Made by a program: the position numbers and the translations under genes | Assembly: GCA_021785175.1 (NCBI GenBank) | Contig: JAJYGH010000065.1 | Location: forward strand, 24,671 to 88,670 | Direction: 5' to 3' | DNA from: Chloroflexota bacterium | Lineage (GTDB): Bacteria; Chloroflexota; Limnocylindria; Limnocylindrales; CSP1-4 | DNA length: 64,000 bases | Part shown: positions 51,853 to 61,896 of the stretch, piece by piece | How positions within the stretch are numbered: the stretch's first letter is position 1 | Layout: each line of letters opens with the position of its first letter | The notes under the pieces: generated by a model | Told to the model about the DNA's origin: nothing | The model's input: the letters and a program-made list of their open reading frames with translations, nothing else | Databases searched by the model: none

Positions 51853-52814
51853 GGATCCTCGTCGCTGAGCCCGTCGCCGAGGCGGCCCTCGCGCTCCTCC
51901 GAGAACGGCACGACGTCGACGTTCGCCTCGGCCTGCCGCGAGGCGAGTTCCTCGCGCGGCTGCCCGACTATGAAGCGCTCGTGGTCCGAAGCCAGGTCAA
52001 GGTCGACGCAGAGGCCATCGCGGCCGGGTCGCGGCTGATCGTCGTCGGACGGGCCGGGGTCGGCGTCGACAACGTCGACGTGGACGCCGCAACGCAGGCG
52101 GGCATCGTCGTCGTCAACGCGCCGACGGGCAACACCGTCGCCGCGGCCGAGCACACGCTCGCGCTGCTCTTCGCGCTGGCGCGCCACGTGGCCGCCGCCG
52201 ACGCGTCGGTCCGCCGCGGCGAGTGGAAGCGGAGCGCGTTCGGGGGCGTCGAACTGACCGGCCGCACCCTCGGCATCATCGGCCTCGGCCGGATCGGGAC
52301 GGCGATCGCCGACCGCGCACGCGGACTCGGGATGCACGTCATCGGATACGACCCGTACGTGACCGCGGAGGCCGCCGGAGCCCACGGCATCGAGCTCCGG
52401 CCGCTCGATGACGTCCTCGCCGAGGCGGACGTCGTGACCCTGCACGTGCCGGGGACGGGCGACACCCGCGGCTTGATCGACGCCGACCGGTTGGCGCGGA
52501 TGAAGCCGACGGCCTTCCTGCTCAACGTCTCGCGCGGGTCGGTCGTGGACGAGGCGGCGCTGGCCGCGGCACTCCGGGACGCCCGGCTCGGGGGCGCGGC
52601 CCTCGACGTCTATCAGGCCGAGCCTCCGACATCGTCGCCGATCCTCGACGCGCCCAACACCGTGCTGACCCCACATCTCGGCGCATCGACCGCAGAGGCG
52701 CAGGTCCGGGTCGGTGTCGAGGCGGCCGAGCAGGTGCTCGAGGTGCTGGAGAGACGGATGCCGCGATACGCCGTCAACCGGCCGTCGAATCCCCGCGCGC
52801 AGCGGCCGGGATGA
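51849..52814 (+). CDS. serA: D-3-phosphoglycerate dehydrogenase, short form
   Basis: First step of serine synthesis: 3-phosphoglycerate to 3-phosphohydroxypyruvate. The 321-residue protein has the Rossmann motif GLGRIGTA, Arg in LNVSRGSVVDE, Glu in YQAEPP and catalytic His in TPHLGAST, plus the SerA-typical RAGVGVDNVD. It ends soon after the catalytic core and lacks the C-terminal ACT domain that mediates serine feedback in longer SerA. Both ends overlap neighbours by four bases. Confidence 0.88.
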   Translation: MRILVAEPVAEAALALLRERHDVDVRLGLPRGEFLARLPDYEALVVRSQVKVDAEAIAAGSRLIVVGRAGVGVDNVDVDAATQAGIVVVNAPTGNTVAAAEHTLALLFALARHVAAADASVRRGEWKRSAFGGVELTGRTLGIIGLGRIGTAIADRARGLGMHVIGYDPYVTAEAAGAHGIELRPLDDVLAEADVVTLHVPGTGDTRGLIDADRLARMKPTAFLLNVSRGSVVDEAALAAALRDARLGGAALDVYQAEPPTSSPILDAPNTVLTPHLGASTAEAQVRVGVEAAEQVLEVLERRMPRYAVNRPSNPRAQRPG

Positions 52815-53632
52815 TGGACGGGGCGCCCGTCGCGAACGCCCGCACGGGCGGGGAGACTGGCGCGACCCTCGGCGCGACGGTCCCGCCGCGGCTCGACGCG
52901 ACGGTCGTGCTCGTCCGCCACGGCGAGTCCACCTGGGTCGCGGAGGGCCGCGTGCAGGGGCAGTCGGACCCGCCCCTGTCGGCACTCGGCCGCGAGCAGG
53001 CCAGGCTGGTCGCCGCCCGCCTCGCGGCCCCGCTGTCGCCACCACCGCTCCCGCTGCACGGCGGGCGCCCCGCAGCGGTCTGGCACTCGCCCCTGTCGCG
53101 CGCCTCCGAGACCGCGGCCGCGATCTCCGGCGCATGGAGCCCCTGCCTCGAACGCGCCGTCGACGACCGGCTGCGCGAGATCGGTCAGGGCGAGTGGGAG
53201 GGCCTGACCGGGGCCGAGGTGCGCGCGCGCTACCCGGACGTGCAGAGGGGCTGGCGAACGGATCCCGTCCACGTGCACGCGCCCGGCGGCGAGCCGCTGC
53301 CCGATGTCGGCTCCCGCGCGTGCTCGTTCGTCGACGACCTGCTGTCCCGGCTCGCCGGGATGGCGGAGCCCGGGGCACCGTCCCCATCCGACGCCGTCCC
53401 GTGGGCCATCGTCGTGGCCCACGAAGGCCTGCTCCGCGTGCTGCTGCTCTCCCTGCTCGGGCTGCCGCTCGACGCGTTCTGGCGGTTTCCCCTCGGCCTC
53501 TGCGGGATCTCGGTCATCGACGTCCGGGGTGGCCGCTCGTCCCTGCGCGCGCACAACCTGCTCGACCACCTCGCGCCCATCGGACCCCGCGCATCGCTCG
53601 ACGCGACGGTCGACCGGGGGGGCGGCCTCTAG
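52811..53632 (+). CDS. histidine-phosphatase-superfamily protein, candidate phosphoserine phosphatase
   Basis: A 273-residue phosphoglycerate mutase-like phosphatase. Catalytic motifs: LVRHGEST (His nucleophile), Arg in SPLSRASETA, Glu in EIGQGEWEG and His in VVAHEG. The N-terminal 27 residues are an extra lead. ATG at 52811 overlaps the serA stop (ATGA). Metal-independent phosphoserine phosphatases of this fold are known (Hydrogenobacter iPSP), and the operon context makes that the leading hypothesis; cofactor-dependent mutase or alpha-ribazole phosphatase are alternatives. Confidence 0.83.
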   Translation: MMDGAPVANARTGGETGATLGATVPPRLDATVVLVRHGESTWVAEGRVQGQSDPPLSALGREQARLVAARLAAPLSPPPLPLHGGRPAAVWHSPLSRASETAAAISGAWSPCLERAVDDRLREIGQGEWEGLTGAEVRARYPDVQRGWRTDPVHVHAPGGEPLPDVGSRACSFVDDLLSRLAGMAEPGAPSPSDAVPWAIVVAHEGLLRVLLLSLLGLPLDAFWRFPLGLCGISVIDVRGGRSSLRAHNLLDHLAPIGPRASLDATVDRGGGL

Positions 53633-53683
53633 CAGACCGGACGAGCGGTCGCCGGTGCTCGGTCCTGGCGGGCGGCCGCCCGA

Positions 53684-56035
53684 CTATCGGTGGCGCGGGC
53701 GGTACCGGAGAACGAGCCCGAACAGCCTCAGCCGCAGGCGCCGGTATGCCTGGCCGACCGCGGCCCGCCGGGCCGCGCCGAGCGCGCGGTGCCCGTACGT
53801 CGCCTCGACCCGCGCCCGCGCGACGACCTCCAGGTCCGGGCGTGCCGTCGGCAGCACGTCACCGAGCATCGCCACGTACTCGTACGGCGTCTGTGCCGGC
53901 CTCGGTGCGTACCCGAACCGCGAGGCGATCCGGGCGATGCCGGCGTAGGCCGCGGCGGGGCTCGGCACGGGCGCGAAGCGGAGCCGGGCGAACACGGCGG
54001 CCACGATGACGAGCGCGAGGAACCCGAGCACGAGCAGCCCGGTCGGCGTCGACCCCTGGGTGCTCGAGGCCGCGCCCGTGCCGGTACCGCCGCCGTTCTC
54101 GCCGAAGCGCGGGCGCGCGGGCCCCGCGCCCCGGCTCGCACCGGGCTCGGCGGACCCGCTCGGACCCACCGTCGCGGTCGGCCCGGGCATGGCGACCGGA
54201 GGGCCGGCGGGCAGGTTGGTCGCCTGCTGGCCATTCGCGATGTTGCCCGGCGTGGGGTCGAACCGGACCCAGCCGTAGCGCGGGAAGTACACCTCGACCC
54301 ATGCGTGGGCGGCGCCGGCGTCCACCTGGAAGACGTCGTCGATGCCCAGGTGGCCGGGGAGATACCCGACGACGTAGCGAGCCGGGATCTCCTGCGTCCG
54401 CAGCATCATGACGAGCGTCGTCGCGAAGTACTCGCAGTAGCCGCGCTTCGTCGTGAGCAGGCAGTCGGGCACGGGCGTCCCCGGCGTGCACAGCCCCTGC
54501 ACGTTCGTGTCGTAGATGAAGTGGCCGCCGCTGTACAGCCAGTCCTGGAGCGCCTTCGCCTCGTGATACGGATCACGCTGGCTCGCGGGCAGCTCGGCGA
54601 TGATCCGGTCCGCCTCCTGCTTCACGATCGGCCCGATGCTGCCGGGCTCGATCGAGACGTACTGCTTCGCCCAGGCGGGGTACACGACGCCGGCGGCGGC
54701 CAGCTCGTTCGCTGTCACGGGCTTCGACGCGCCGTTGCGGACGAGCGCGGTGACGGTGTACGAGCCGGAGGGAGGCAGTCCGGAGGCGAGCGACAGCTCC
54801 TCGACGGGGCCACCGTTGCCCATCAGGTGGAGCTGTGTCGGGGCCGACACGGAATACGGCACACCCGGGGAGAGCACGGTCTGGTCGGCCGTGTCGACGG
54901 GCGTCACCCGCGCCCGGATGGTGCGGTACGCGTTTCCGGGGGTGGCCTGGTCGACGCTGCCGGCGAGCGCCGGATGCCCCGGCGCCACCGTGCCCAGCGC
55001 AACAGGCGAGCTCTGCGTCCACGTCCGGCCATCGAACCGGTCGTAGGTGGCGCCCGTCAGGTAGTAGCCGTTGCCGTCGCTCGTCCGCACCCTGTAGACG
55101 ACCTGCGCGGACGACTGCCAGATGCCCTGGATCGTCTGCGAGTTCGTGAAGAGCCCGGACGGGCCGCGGACGGGTGCGACCACGCCGCTCGCGAACCGGT
55201 CGAACTGGCTCGCCCACGAGTAGAACTGGTCGGCGCTCGAGGTGACGTACGGCCGGAGCGGAGCCGAGCTGGCGTTCGACGTCAGGATCACCGCGCCGAC
55301 GAGTGCGACCGCGATGAACGTCACCCCGTTCCGCAGGTACAGGGTGAACGCCGCGCCGGCATCCGCCAGGCGAACGTTCGTCCACAGGGCGCGCTGCTCG
55401 GCGAGGCTGAGACGCACGAGCAGGAACAGCGCCGCGGCCGCGTACACGACGAGGAACGGGTACTGCCCGCCCTGCGTGGTCAGCGACATGCTGGCGAGCA
55501 GCAGCAGGCCGAGGAACAGTACGGCGCTCATCGGGCGGTGGTGGCGGAAGATCGCGTACGCCGCGAAGGAGCCACTTGCGAAGCCGACGGCCGCCACGAC
55601 GAGCAGGAACGCGGACGTCTGCCCGGACCGGATCTGCTCGACGATGACGTCCTGCAGGAAGACCTGTATCGACGCGACGAGGTTGCCGAGCCGGAACGGG
55701 TCGTGCGCCGGCACGGCGACGCCGGGCACGGCCGGGATCGTCGCGGCGACGACCCAGATCGAGAACACCGCGCCGATGACCCCGCCGACCCCGTGCCCGG
55801 CAAGCGCGTGCCAGCGGAGCTTGGCTGCCAGCAACCCCCACGTCGCACCGAGGACGAGCGCCATCGGCAGGAACCACGTCTGGCTCTGTCCCGTCGCGGG
55901 CACGTGCCCGGCCCAGTGCACCGCGTCCACCGCGAGCCCGAGGTCGAGCAGCATGGCGAGCAGGGCGATGAGGCTCAGCCAGCCCTCCGCCGGCCGCAGA
56001 TGGAGCCCGGGCTCCGCCCCGCGCCCGGCCATCAT
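53684..56035 (-). CDS. TgpA-like transglutaminase membrane protein
   Basis: A 783-residue protein with about seven N-terminal helices (17-255), an extracytoplasmic transglutaminase-like domain and a C-terminal helix (about 660-680) followed by a DUF4129-like tail. The catalytic triad is Cys534 (RGYCEYFATT), His577 (GAAHAWVEV) and Asp593 (RFDPTPG). A linker of Pro/Gly/Ser (605-655) precedes the last helix. The ATG at 56035 overlaps the DUF58 stop. MoxR, DUF58 and TgpA genes recur together in many bacteria; the substrate is not established. Confidence 0.87.
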   Translation of the reverse strand: MMAGRGAEPGLHLRPAEGWLSLIALLAMLLDLGLAVDAVHWAGHVPATGQSQTWFLPMALVLGATWGLLAAKLRWHALAGHGVGGVIGAVFSIWVVAATIPAVPGVAVPAHDPFRLGNLVASIQVFLQDVIVEQIRSGQTSAFLLVVAAVGFASGSFAAYAIFRHHRPMSAVLFLGLLLLASMSLTTQGGQYPFLVVYAAAALFLLVRLSLAEQRALWTNVRLADAGAAFTLYLRNGVTFIAVALVGAVILTSNASSAPLRPYVTSSADQFYSWASQFDRFASGVVAPVRGPSGLFTNSQTIQGIWQSSAQVVYRVRTSDGNGYYLTGATYDRFDGRTWTQSSPVALGTVAPGHPALAGSVDQATPGNAYRTIRARVTPVDTADQTVLSPGVPYSVSAPTQLHLMGNGGPVEELSLASGLPPSGSYTVTALVRNGASKPVTANELAAAGVVYPAWAKQYVSIEPGSIGPIVKQEADRIIAELPASQRDPYHEAKALQDWLYSGGHFIYDTNVQGLCTPGTPVPDCLLTTKRGYCEYFATTLVMMLRTQEIPARYVVGYLPGHLGIDDVFQVDAGAAHAWVEVYFPRYGWVRFDPTPGNIANGQQATNLPAGPPVAMPGPTATVGPSGSAEPGASRGAGPARPRFGENGGGTGTGAASSTQGSTPTGLLVLGFLALVIVAAVFARLRFAPVPSPAAAYAGIARIASRFGYAPRPAQTPYEYVAMLGDVLPTARPDLEVVARARVEATYGHRALGAARRAAVGQAYRRLRLRLFGLVLRYRPRHR

Positions 56036-57300
56036 CCGGCCCTCCCGAGCGCGGTCGCCGCGGGGTCGACGAGGATCTCGGCCAGCTTCACCCGCGGCAC
56101 GATCGAGTGCACCCGGATGTCGTACTCCGCCAACCCGTAGTACAGCGCCCGCAGCTCGCGCGCCTGCGCCTCGGTGTCGACTCCGGCGTCGCCGTCGTCT
56201 CGCGACTCGCGCCACAGCCTGCCGTACGCGACGGGGTCCAGGTGGCACACGACGACCCCGACGCCGCGCGGCCGCAGCGACGCGAGCGGCCGGATCCACG
56301 TGCGGTCGAGCGACGGCGTGATGAGCAGGGCGGTCATGCCCCGGCGCAGGCGCGTCAGGCCGTGGACGAGCACCTCGACGATCGGGACGGCGCCGTTCGC
56401 CTGTGCGGCAGCGAGCAGCTGCATGAGCTTCTGGTGCTGGCGCGCACCACGGTCGGGCGGCAGCGACGGCAGCTGGCGCCCGGACGATGTCAGCGCGACG
56501 GCACGGTTCTCGGCCAGCGCCCTGGCGCCGACCGCCGCCGCGACGCGGATGCCCGCCTCGAGCGTCGACTCGTCGCCGTGCCCGACCTGCACCGATCGGT
56601 CGAGGTCGAGGAAGATCGAGACGTCGGCCTCCTGCTCGAGGTCGAACTCCCGCACGTACAGCTCCTGCTGACGCGCAGTCGTCGGCCAGTGGATGCGGTT
56701 GTACGCGTCACCCGGCACGTAGGGCCGGACCGACGTCACGAGCGGAGTCGTCTGGTAGGTCCGCTCCTGGCTGGCGTGGTTGCCCTCGAGCGAGGTGGCC
56801 GGCACCCGCCAGAACGGGAGCGGCTCGATCCGCGGATAGACCACCAGGGTCGCCCCGCGGCCGACGCTCGCCGATGCCTCGAAGAGCCCGAACGGGTCGC
56901 TCGTCCGGATCTGGAGCGGGTCGACGCGGTAGTGACCGCGTCGCGTGAGCTGCACGCGCGTGAGCCACGTCCGCTCTCCGCGCGGTGGAAGCGAGAGCGC
57001 CCGCCCGGGCAGCGGCACCGGCAGCGTCGACGGCTGCTCGACCTCGAGCCACGGCTTGGGAACGCGGCTCGCGTTCCGCAGCGTGTACGTCACCCGGAGC
57101 TGCTCGCCCACCGATCCGTGCAGCTGCCCCAGCACGTACCCGGCCTCGAGGTCGGCGAGCCCGAGCCGCGTGATGACGTAGGCGCCACCGCCGACGAGCA
57201 GCAGCAGGTAGACGAGGAAGAACAGGAAGTCGGCCCCGGTCGAGAACGCGCCGATGACGAGGACGCCGACCAGGAGGAGGAGCTGGAAACGGGCGATCAC
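56032..57300 (-). CDS. DUF58 protein (MoxR-associated)
   Basis: A 422-residue protein with two N-terminal membrane helices (about 4-45), a beta-rich segment and the DUF58 block GDAYNRIHWPTTARQQELYVRE (read with breaks), which normally reads G-D-x-R-x-I-x-W. A vWA-like C-terminal half contains DVSIFLDLDRS. DUF58 proteins are thought to be chaperone partners or substrates of MoxR ATPases. GTG start at 57300, 13 bases after the MoxR stop; overlaps the TgpA gene by four bases. Confidence 0.85.
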   Translation of the reverse strand: MIARFQLLLLVGVLVIGAFSTGADFLFFLVYLLLLVGGGAYVITRLGLADLEAGYVLGQLHGSVGEQLRVTYTLRNASRVPKPWLEVEQPSTLPVPLPGRALSLPPRGERTWLTRVQLTRRGHYRVDPLQIRTSDPFGLFEASASVGRGATLVVYPRIEPLPFWRVPATSLEGNHASQERTYQTTPLVTSVRPYVPGDAYNRIHWPTTARQQELYVREFDLEQEADVSIFLDLDRSVQVGHGDESTLEAGIRVAAAVGARALAENRAVALTSSGRQLPSLPPDRGARQHQKLMQLLAAAQANGAVPIVEVLVHGLTRLRRGMTALLITPSLDRTWIRPLASLRPRGVGVVVCHLDPVAYGRLWRESRDDGDAGVDTEAQARELRALYYGLAEYDIRVHSIVPRVKLAEILVDPAATALGRAG

Positions 57301-57313
57301 GGGGAACGGCCGG

Positions 57314-58282
57314 TCAGGCTTGGCGGACCCGCTGTCGCTCCACCGCCGCAGCCTCGACCGGCACGATCTCCAGCACGTCGCGGATGACCTGCCGGCCGTC
57401 CACGTCGCGGAGCGTCGCGGCCGTCTTCACGATGATCCGATGCGCGAGGGCGGGCTCGGCCACCGACTTGACGTCGTCGGGGATCGCGTAGTCGCGGCCC
57501 TCCAGGGCGGCGATGGCCTGCGCCCCGTGGTACAGCGCCAGCGAGCCGCGCGGCGACGACCCGAGCTGCACGTCGGGATGTGACCTGGTCGCGCCGACCA
57601 GGCGCACGATGTAGTCCGCGACCATGGGGTCGACGTAGATCTCTCGCACGGCCGCCTGCATCGAGAGCAGTTCCTCGACCCCGACGACCTCGCCGATCTC
57701 ACCGAGCGGGTGGACACGCTTCTGCTGGTCCAGCACCCGCATCTCCTCGGAAGGAGACGGATAGCCGAGGCGAAGCCGCAGCATGAACCGGTCGAGCTGC
57801 GCCTCGGGAAGTGCGAACGTTCCCTCGTACTCGATGGGGTTCTGGGTTGCGAGCACGAGGAACGGCGTCGGCATCGCGTGCGTCTTGCCGTCGATCGTCG
57901 CCTGCCGCTCCTCCATGCACTCCAGCAGCGCCGACTGCGTCTTCGGCGTGGCACGGTTGATCTCGTCCGCGAGCACCACCTGGGCCATGATCGGGCCCGG
58001 GCGGAACTCGAACTCCTGAGTCCGCTGGTTGTAGATCGACAGGCCGGTCACGTCAGACGGCAGGAGGTCGGGGGTGAACTGGATCCGCCGGAACGAGCAG
58101 CCGAGGCTCCGCGCGATGGCCTTGGCGAGAACCGTCTTGCCGGTCCCCGGGACGTCCTCGATGAGGATGTGCCCCTGACACACGAGCGCGACGAGGGCGA
58201 GGCGGACGGCGTCGTGCTTGCCAACGATGACGTGCTCGACGTTGGCGAGGACACGATCTCCGAGCGACCGCACGTCCGGCAT
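57314..58282 (-). CDS. MoxR-family AAA+ ATPase
   Basis: A 322-residue chaperone-like ATPase. Walker A is [12 protein letters not shown], Walker [14 protein letters not shown], sensor 1 [12 protein letters not shown], followed by EAQLDRFM and a lid with SSPRGSLAL (sensor 2 Arg). These are the standard MoxR features. It heads the three-gene run with DUF58 and TgpA and probably remodels complexes linked to them. ATG at 58282. A 145-base gap separates it from pbpA, so it is probably a separate transcription unit. Confidence 0.92.
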   Translation of the reverse strand: MPDVRSLGDRVLANVEHVIVGKHDAVRLALVALVCQGHILIEDVPGTGKTVLAKAIARSLGCSFRRIQFTPDLLPSDVTGLSIYNQRTQEFEFRPGPIMAQVVLADEINRATPKTQSALLECMEERQATIDGKTHAMPTPFLVLATQNPIEYEGTFALPEAQLDRFMLRLRLGYPSPSEEMRVLDQQKRVHPLGEIGEVVGVEELLSMQAAVREIYVDPMVADYIVRLVGATRSHPDVQLGSSPRGSLALYHGAQAIAALEGRDYAIPDDVKSVAEPALAHRIIVKTAATLRDVDGRQVIRDVLEIVPVEAAAVERQRVRQA

Positions 58283-58427
58283 TCGATCCCCTCCAGAGAG
58301 TCCCGGTCGCCCGTTCGACGTGCCCGGATGCTCATGGTACGCCTCGAGGCGTCGCCCGGTTCCCTCGTGCCCGGCCCGCGACGTCGCGCCTGCCTTGCGC
58401 CCGCTGGCGCGACGGCGACCGAAATCG

Positions 58428-59996
58428 TCAGGGGGCCGACGAGCCGGAGGACGTCTGGAGCGCGAGGTAGTCGGCCATCACCTTGCTCGCAAGAGGCGCC
58501 GCTTCGGTCGCGCCCGAACCCGCCCGCTCGAGGAGCACCGCCACCGCGACCTTCGCGCCCTTCACCGGCGCAAACCCGACGAACCACGAGTGCGGCTCCC
58601 CTGTCCCACCGAGCTGGGCCGTCCCGGTCTTGCCGGCGGTCGGCACGCCGGGGACCTTGCCGAGACCGGCGAACGGCGCCCCCCACGGGCTCGACACCGC
58701 CTGCTCCATCGCGTTCGCGATGACCGAGGCCGTCGCGGGGTCGATGACGTTCCGCCAGACCGACGGCCCGATCGGGTGCGTGCCGCTGGCGTTGGCGGTC
58801 GCGATGACGAGCCGGGGCTGCATCAGGACCCCGCCGTTCGCGATGGCGGACGCTACGAGAGCCATCTGCAGCGGGGTCACGAGAACCTCCGCCTGCCCAT
58901 ACGCCGCGTTGGCCAGCTCCACCCTGTCCTTGAAGCCACCGGGCAGCGGCCCGCCTCCCGACGTCACCTGGCTGACGGCAGTCGGCAGGTCGAACGGGAT
59001 GGGCGCGCCGAAGCCGAGCCGGTCGGCCCACTGCACGAGCGCGGCGCCGCCGACGGCGAGACCGACATGCGCGAAGTAGATGTTGCAGGAGACCTCGAGG
59101 GCCTGGGTGTAGTTGAGCGCGAGGTTCCCCGTGAACAGGTGGTGCCCGTCGATGACGCGGTAGCCGTCGACCAGAAAGCCGGTCTTCTCCTCGGCCGGCT
59201 GGTCCGGGTAGGTCGTCTGCGGGGTGATCGCCCCCGAGCCGAGTCCGGCGATCGACGTCACGAGCTTGAACGCCGATCCCGGGACGAACAGGCCCTGCGT
59301 CGCGCGGTCGAGCAGCGGCGACGCCGGGTCCTGCGACAGCTTCGCGAAGGCCGCAGTGGCCGTCGCTGGATTCGAGATCGCGTTCGGGTCGAACCCGGGA
59401 CTGCTCACGAGCGCGAGGATCTGCCCGGTCGACGGATCCATCGCCACGACGGCACCGCGCCGGCCCGCCATCAGGCGCTCCGTCTCCGCCTGCAGACGCT
59501 CGTCGATCCCGAGCACGACGTTCTCGGGCTGATACGGCTGGAAGCGGAGCTTGCGGAGCAGCAGATCCGACTCCGACTCGCCGGCCAGACCGACGAGCAC
59601 GCTGTCCTCCGCGGCCTCGACCCCTGCGGTCCCATAGAGCGCGCTCCGGTACCCGAGCAGCGGACCCAGCGACGGGTCGTCCAGGTACTCACGCTGCTGG
59701 GAGCCGTTGGCGAGCCGGACGGACTTTGCGAGCACGGTGCCGTTCGCGTCGAGGATCTCGCCGGGGAGCGTCGTCTCCTGCGCCGCCTGGATCAGGGGAT
59801 CGCCGGGAGCGAGCGTCAGGGCGTCTGCCTGCACGACCTGCCAGTACGTGAGCGAGCCGGCAAGCAGCACGTACACGAGGCCGAGAACCCCGGCGACGTG
59901 AAGGACGGAACGCCCGATCCGTGGCGCGTCGGTCGCGCCGCCCACCCGGCCCGTCCGGCCCCCCGTGGTGCGACGGCCCAGCCGCGGCCGCCTCAC
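58428..59996 (-). CDS. pbpA: penicillin-binding protein 2 type transpeptidase (PbpA)
   Basis: Class B PBP crosslinking peptidoglycan with the adjacent SEDS glycosyltransferase. The 522-residue protein has one N-terminal membrane helix (about 32-52), a pedestal region and the transpeptidase domain with S241-x-x-K244 (GSAFKL), S303-C-N305 and K456TGT. GTG at 59996 overlaps the rodA stop (GTGA), which sets the start. The order FhaA-FhaB-RodA-PbpA parallels the actinobacterial locus; the kinase and phosphatase genes found there are not next to it here. Confidence 0.92.
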   Translation of the reverse strand: MRRPRLGRRTTGGRTGRVGGATDAPRIGRSVLHVAGVLGLVYVLLAGSLTYWQVVQADALTLAPGDPLIQAAQETTLPGEILDANGTVLAKSVRLANGSQQREYLDDPSLGPLLGYRSALYGTAGVEAAEDSVLVGLAGESESDLLLRKLRFQPYQPENVVLGIDERLQAETERLMAGRRGAVVAMDPSTGQILALVSSPGFDPNAISNPATATAAFAKLSQDPASPLLDRATQGLFVPGSAFKLVTSIAGLGSGAITPQTTYPDQPAEEKTGFLVDGYRVIDGHHLFTGNLALNYTQALEVSCNIYFAHVGLAVGGAALVQWADRLGFGAPIPFDLPTAVSQVTSGGGPLPGGFKDRVELANAAYGQAEVLVTPLQMALVASAIANGGVLMQPRLVIATANASGTHPIGPSVWRNVIDPATASVIANAMEQAVSSPWGAPFAGLGKVPGVPTAGKTGTAQLGGTGEPHSWFVGFAPVKGAKVAVAVLLERAGSGATEAAPLASKVMADYLALQTSSGSSAP

Positions 59997-61432
59997 GGCA
60001 GCCGCTCCCCCACGATCCGGAACGCCCGGCCACGCGGTCTGGGCGATGCCGGAGGCTCCACACCGCGGTCGCTGAGCGCGAGGAGGAGCCCGACGACGAC
60101 CGCGTTTGCGACGAGCGAGCTGCCGCCATAGCTGACGAACGGCAGCGTGATCCCGGTCAACGGCACGAGCCTCACGTTCCCTCCGACGATGATCGCGGCC
60201 TGCACGACAACGACGAGCGTGAGCCCCGCGGCGAGCAGCGCGCGGAACTCGTCCTGGGCGGTCGCGGCGATTCGCATGCCGCGCTCGGCGATGACCAGGT
60301 AGCAGGCGAGGATCGCGAGCGCGCCGATCAGGCCCAGCTCCTCCCCGATCGCGGCGAACACGAAGTCGCTCTCGATGACGGGGATCGCCGGTGCCCCGCC
60401 CGCGGAGGGCAGGCCTGCGCCGAGCCCGGTCCCGAGGATCCCGCCGCTGCCGAACGCGTAGAGCGCGCGAAGCGTCTGATACCCGGCGCCCTGCGGGTCC
60501 GCCCACGGGTTCAGCCAGATGTCGACACGCAGGCGCACCACAGGGTACACCTCGTAGAGGACCGCGCTCCCCGCGAGGAACACGAGCAGCCCGAGGACGA
60601 CGTACGCGAGCCGCGCCGTCGCGATGTACAGCAGGAACAGGAAGACCAGGAAGTACAGCAGCGCGGAGCCGAGGTCATGCTGGAACGCGACGACGCCGAG
60701 CGCGATGCCGAGCATCGCCCCCATGGGCACGAGGTATGGCAGCGGCGGGAGCCGGAACGGGCCGACACGCGTGCTGGCCCGGGCGAGCAGCTCGCGGTTG
60801 TCCGCGAGGTACCCGGCCATGAACACGACGAGGATCACCTTCACGAGCTCCGACGGTTGCCCGCAGATCGGTCCGACGCAGAGGTTGAGCTGGGCGCCAT
60901 TGACGTCGCGCCCGAAGACGAAGACCGCGAGCAGGAGCGCGATCCCGGCGGCCGCCCACGTGTACTTGTACAGGCGGAGCCAGTTGTCGCTGCGAACGAG
61001 GATCGCGAGCGCGCCGAGGAGGCCCAGCGACAGGATGAGCCATCCGAACTGCAGGTCGGCGAGGCCGAACGCGTGGCCGCCGAAGTGCTGGACGACGAGG
61101 TCCTGCGGCAGCCGCTCCATGACGAGCAGCGAGACGCCGCCGAGCATGGCGACGACCGGCAGGAGGATCTCGTCCATGCGCCGCCCCGTGACGATGAACG
61201 CGACGTGAACCACGAGCAGGGCACCCAGATAGGCCGCCAGCAGGTGCAGGTTGCCGAGCGTCAGGTGGCCGGCCTCGGTCGACGCGAGCGAGGCGTGGCC
61301 GACGAGAAGCGTTGCGGCCACGATGAGCAGCAGCGCGAGTTCCCTGCGCCGGAGCGCGGGCCGGATCGCGCGGCCGGAACGGAGGCTGGACCTCGCGGCT
61401 CGCCCGGGTCGCGCCTCGGGGACGGCCGTCAT
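59993..61432 (-). CDS. rodA: SEDS peptidoglycan glycosyltransferase RodA/FtsW
   Basis: A 479-residue polytopic protein with about ten to twelve helices. SEDS marks: QPSELVKV, QHDLGSALLYF with the catalytic Asp, VIESDFVFAAIGEELGLIG and GITLPFVSYGGSSL (each read with breaks). It polymerises lipid II together with the downstream class B PBP. N-terminal 30 residues are cytoplasmic and Arg-rich. ATG 61432 overlaps the fhaB stop (ATGA). RodA and FtsW cannot be told apart from sequence alone; the PbpA partner favours elongation. Confidence 0.92.
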   Translation of the reverse strand: MTAVPEARPGRAARSSLRSGRAIRPALRRRELALLLIVAATLLVGHASLASTEAGHLTLGNLHLLAAYLGALLVVHVAFIVTGRRMDEILLPVVAMLGGVSLLVMERLPQDLVVQHFGGHAFGLADLQFGWLILSLGLLGALAILVRSDNWLRLYKYTWAAAGIALLLAVFVFGRDVNGAQLNLCVGPICGQPSELVKVILVVFMAGYLADNRELLARASTRVGPFRLPPLPYLVPMGAMLGIALGVVAFQHDLGSALLYFLVFLFLLYIATARLAYVVLGLLVFLAGSAVLYEVYPVVRLRVDIWLNPWADPQGAGYQTLRALYAFGSGGILGTGLGAGLPSAGGAPAIPVIESDFVFAAIGEELGLIGALAILACYLVIAERGMRIAATAQDEFRALLAAGLTLVVVVQAAIIVGGNVRLVPLTGITLPFVSYGGSSLVANAVVVGLLLALSDRGVEPPASPRPRGRAFRIVGERLP

Positions 61433-61896
61433 GCGGCGCGCACAGGACGCGGGCGATCGAGCCGCACTCGCAGCTGCCCAATCTGGACCTCGTCACCGAA
61501 CCCGAGCGGCGCGACGCCGATGACGGGGGCGCCATTCAGGTACGTGCCGTTCGTGCTCTGCAGATCCTCCAGGTACCAGCCCCGTCCCCGGAAGGTCAGC
61601 ACGGCGTGGTCCGTCGAGACGAACGGATCGTCGACGGCGATCGTGTTGTTCACGTCGCGCCCGACGGTCGTGACGGCGTCGAGCGGAAACGACGCGCCGA
61701 CGGGCGGCCCGCCCTCGAACGAGCCGACGACGACCAGGCGGCCCAGCTCGCCCGGTGTCGTGGCGCTCGCGACGCGGAGGTCCCGCAGCAGCATGCGGCC
61801 GACGCCGAGCAGGAACAGGTACAGCCCCGCGAGGAAGGCGATGCGCAGCAGCCACAGGCTGAGCGCGAACGCGTCGAGCCCATCGAGCGCGCTCAT
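61429..61896 (-). CDS. fhaB: FhaB-like membrane-anchored FHA protein
   Basis: A 155-residue protein: one N-terminal membrane helix (about 10-35) and a C-terminal FHA domain with TVGRDVNNTIAV, DPFVSTDHAVL and STNGTYLNG, the phosphothreonine-binding residues Arg, Ser and Asn all present. In actinobacteria FhaB/FipA binds phosphorylated division proteins. Here it overlaps both fhaA and rodA by four bases, so it is made together with the cell-wall machinery. A Ser/Thr kinase must be elsewhere if the FHA domain is regulatory. Confidence 0.87.
   Translation of the reverse strand: MSALDGLDAFALSLWLLRIAFLAGLYLFLLGVGRMLLRDLRVASATTPGELGRLVVVGSFEGGPPVGASFPLDAVTTVGRDVNNTIAVDDPFVSTDHAVLTFRGRGWYLEDLQSTNGTYLNGAPVIGVAPLGFGDEVQIGQLRVRLDRPRPVRAA

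Noticed and set aside
53670..53681. GGGCGGCCGCCC palindrome between the phosphatase and TgpA genes as a terminator
   Set aside because: A 12-base palindrome without a loop or U-tract is expected by chance in such GC-rich sequence.
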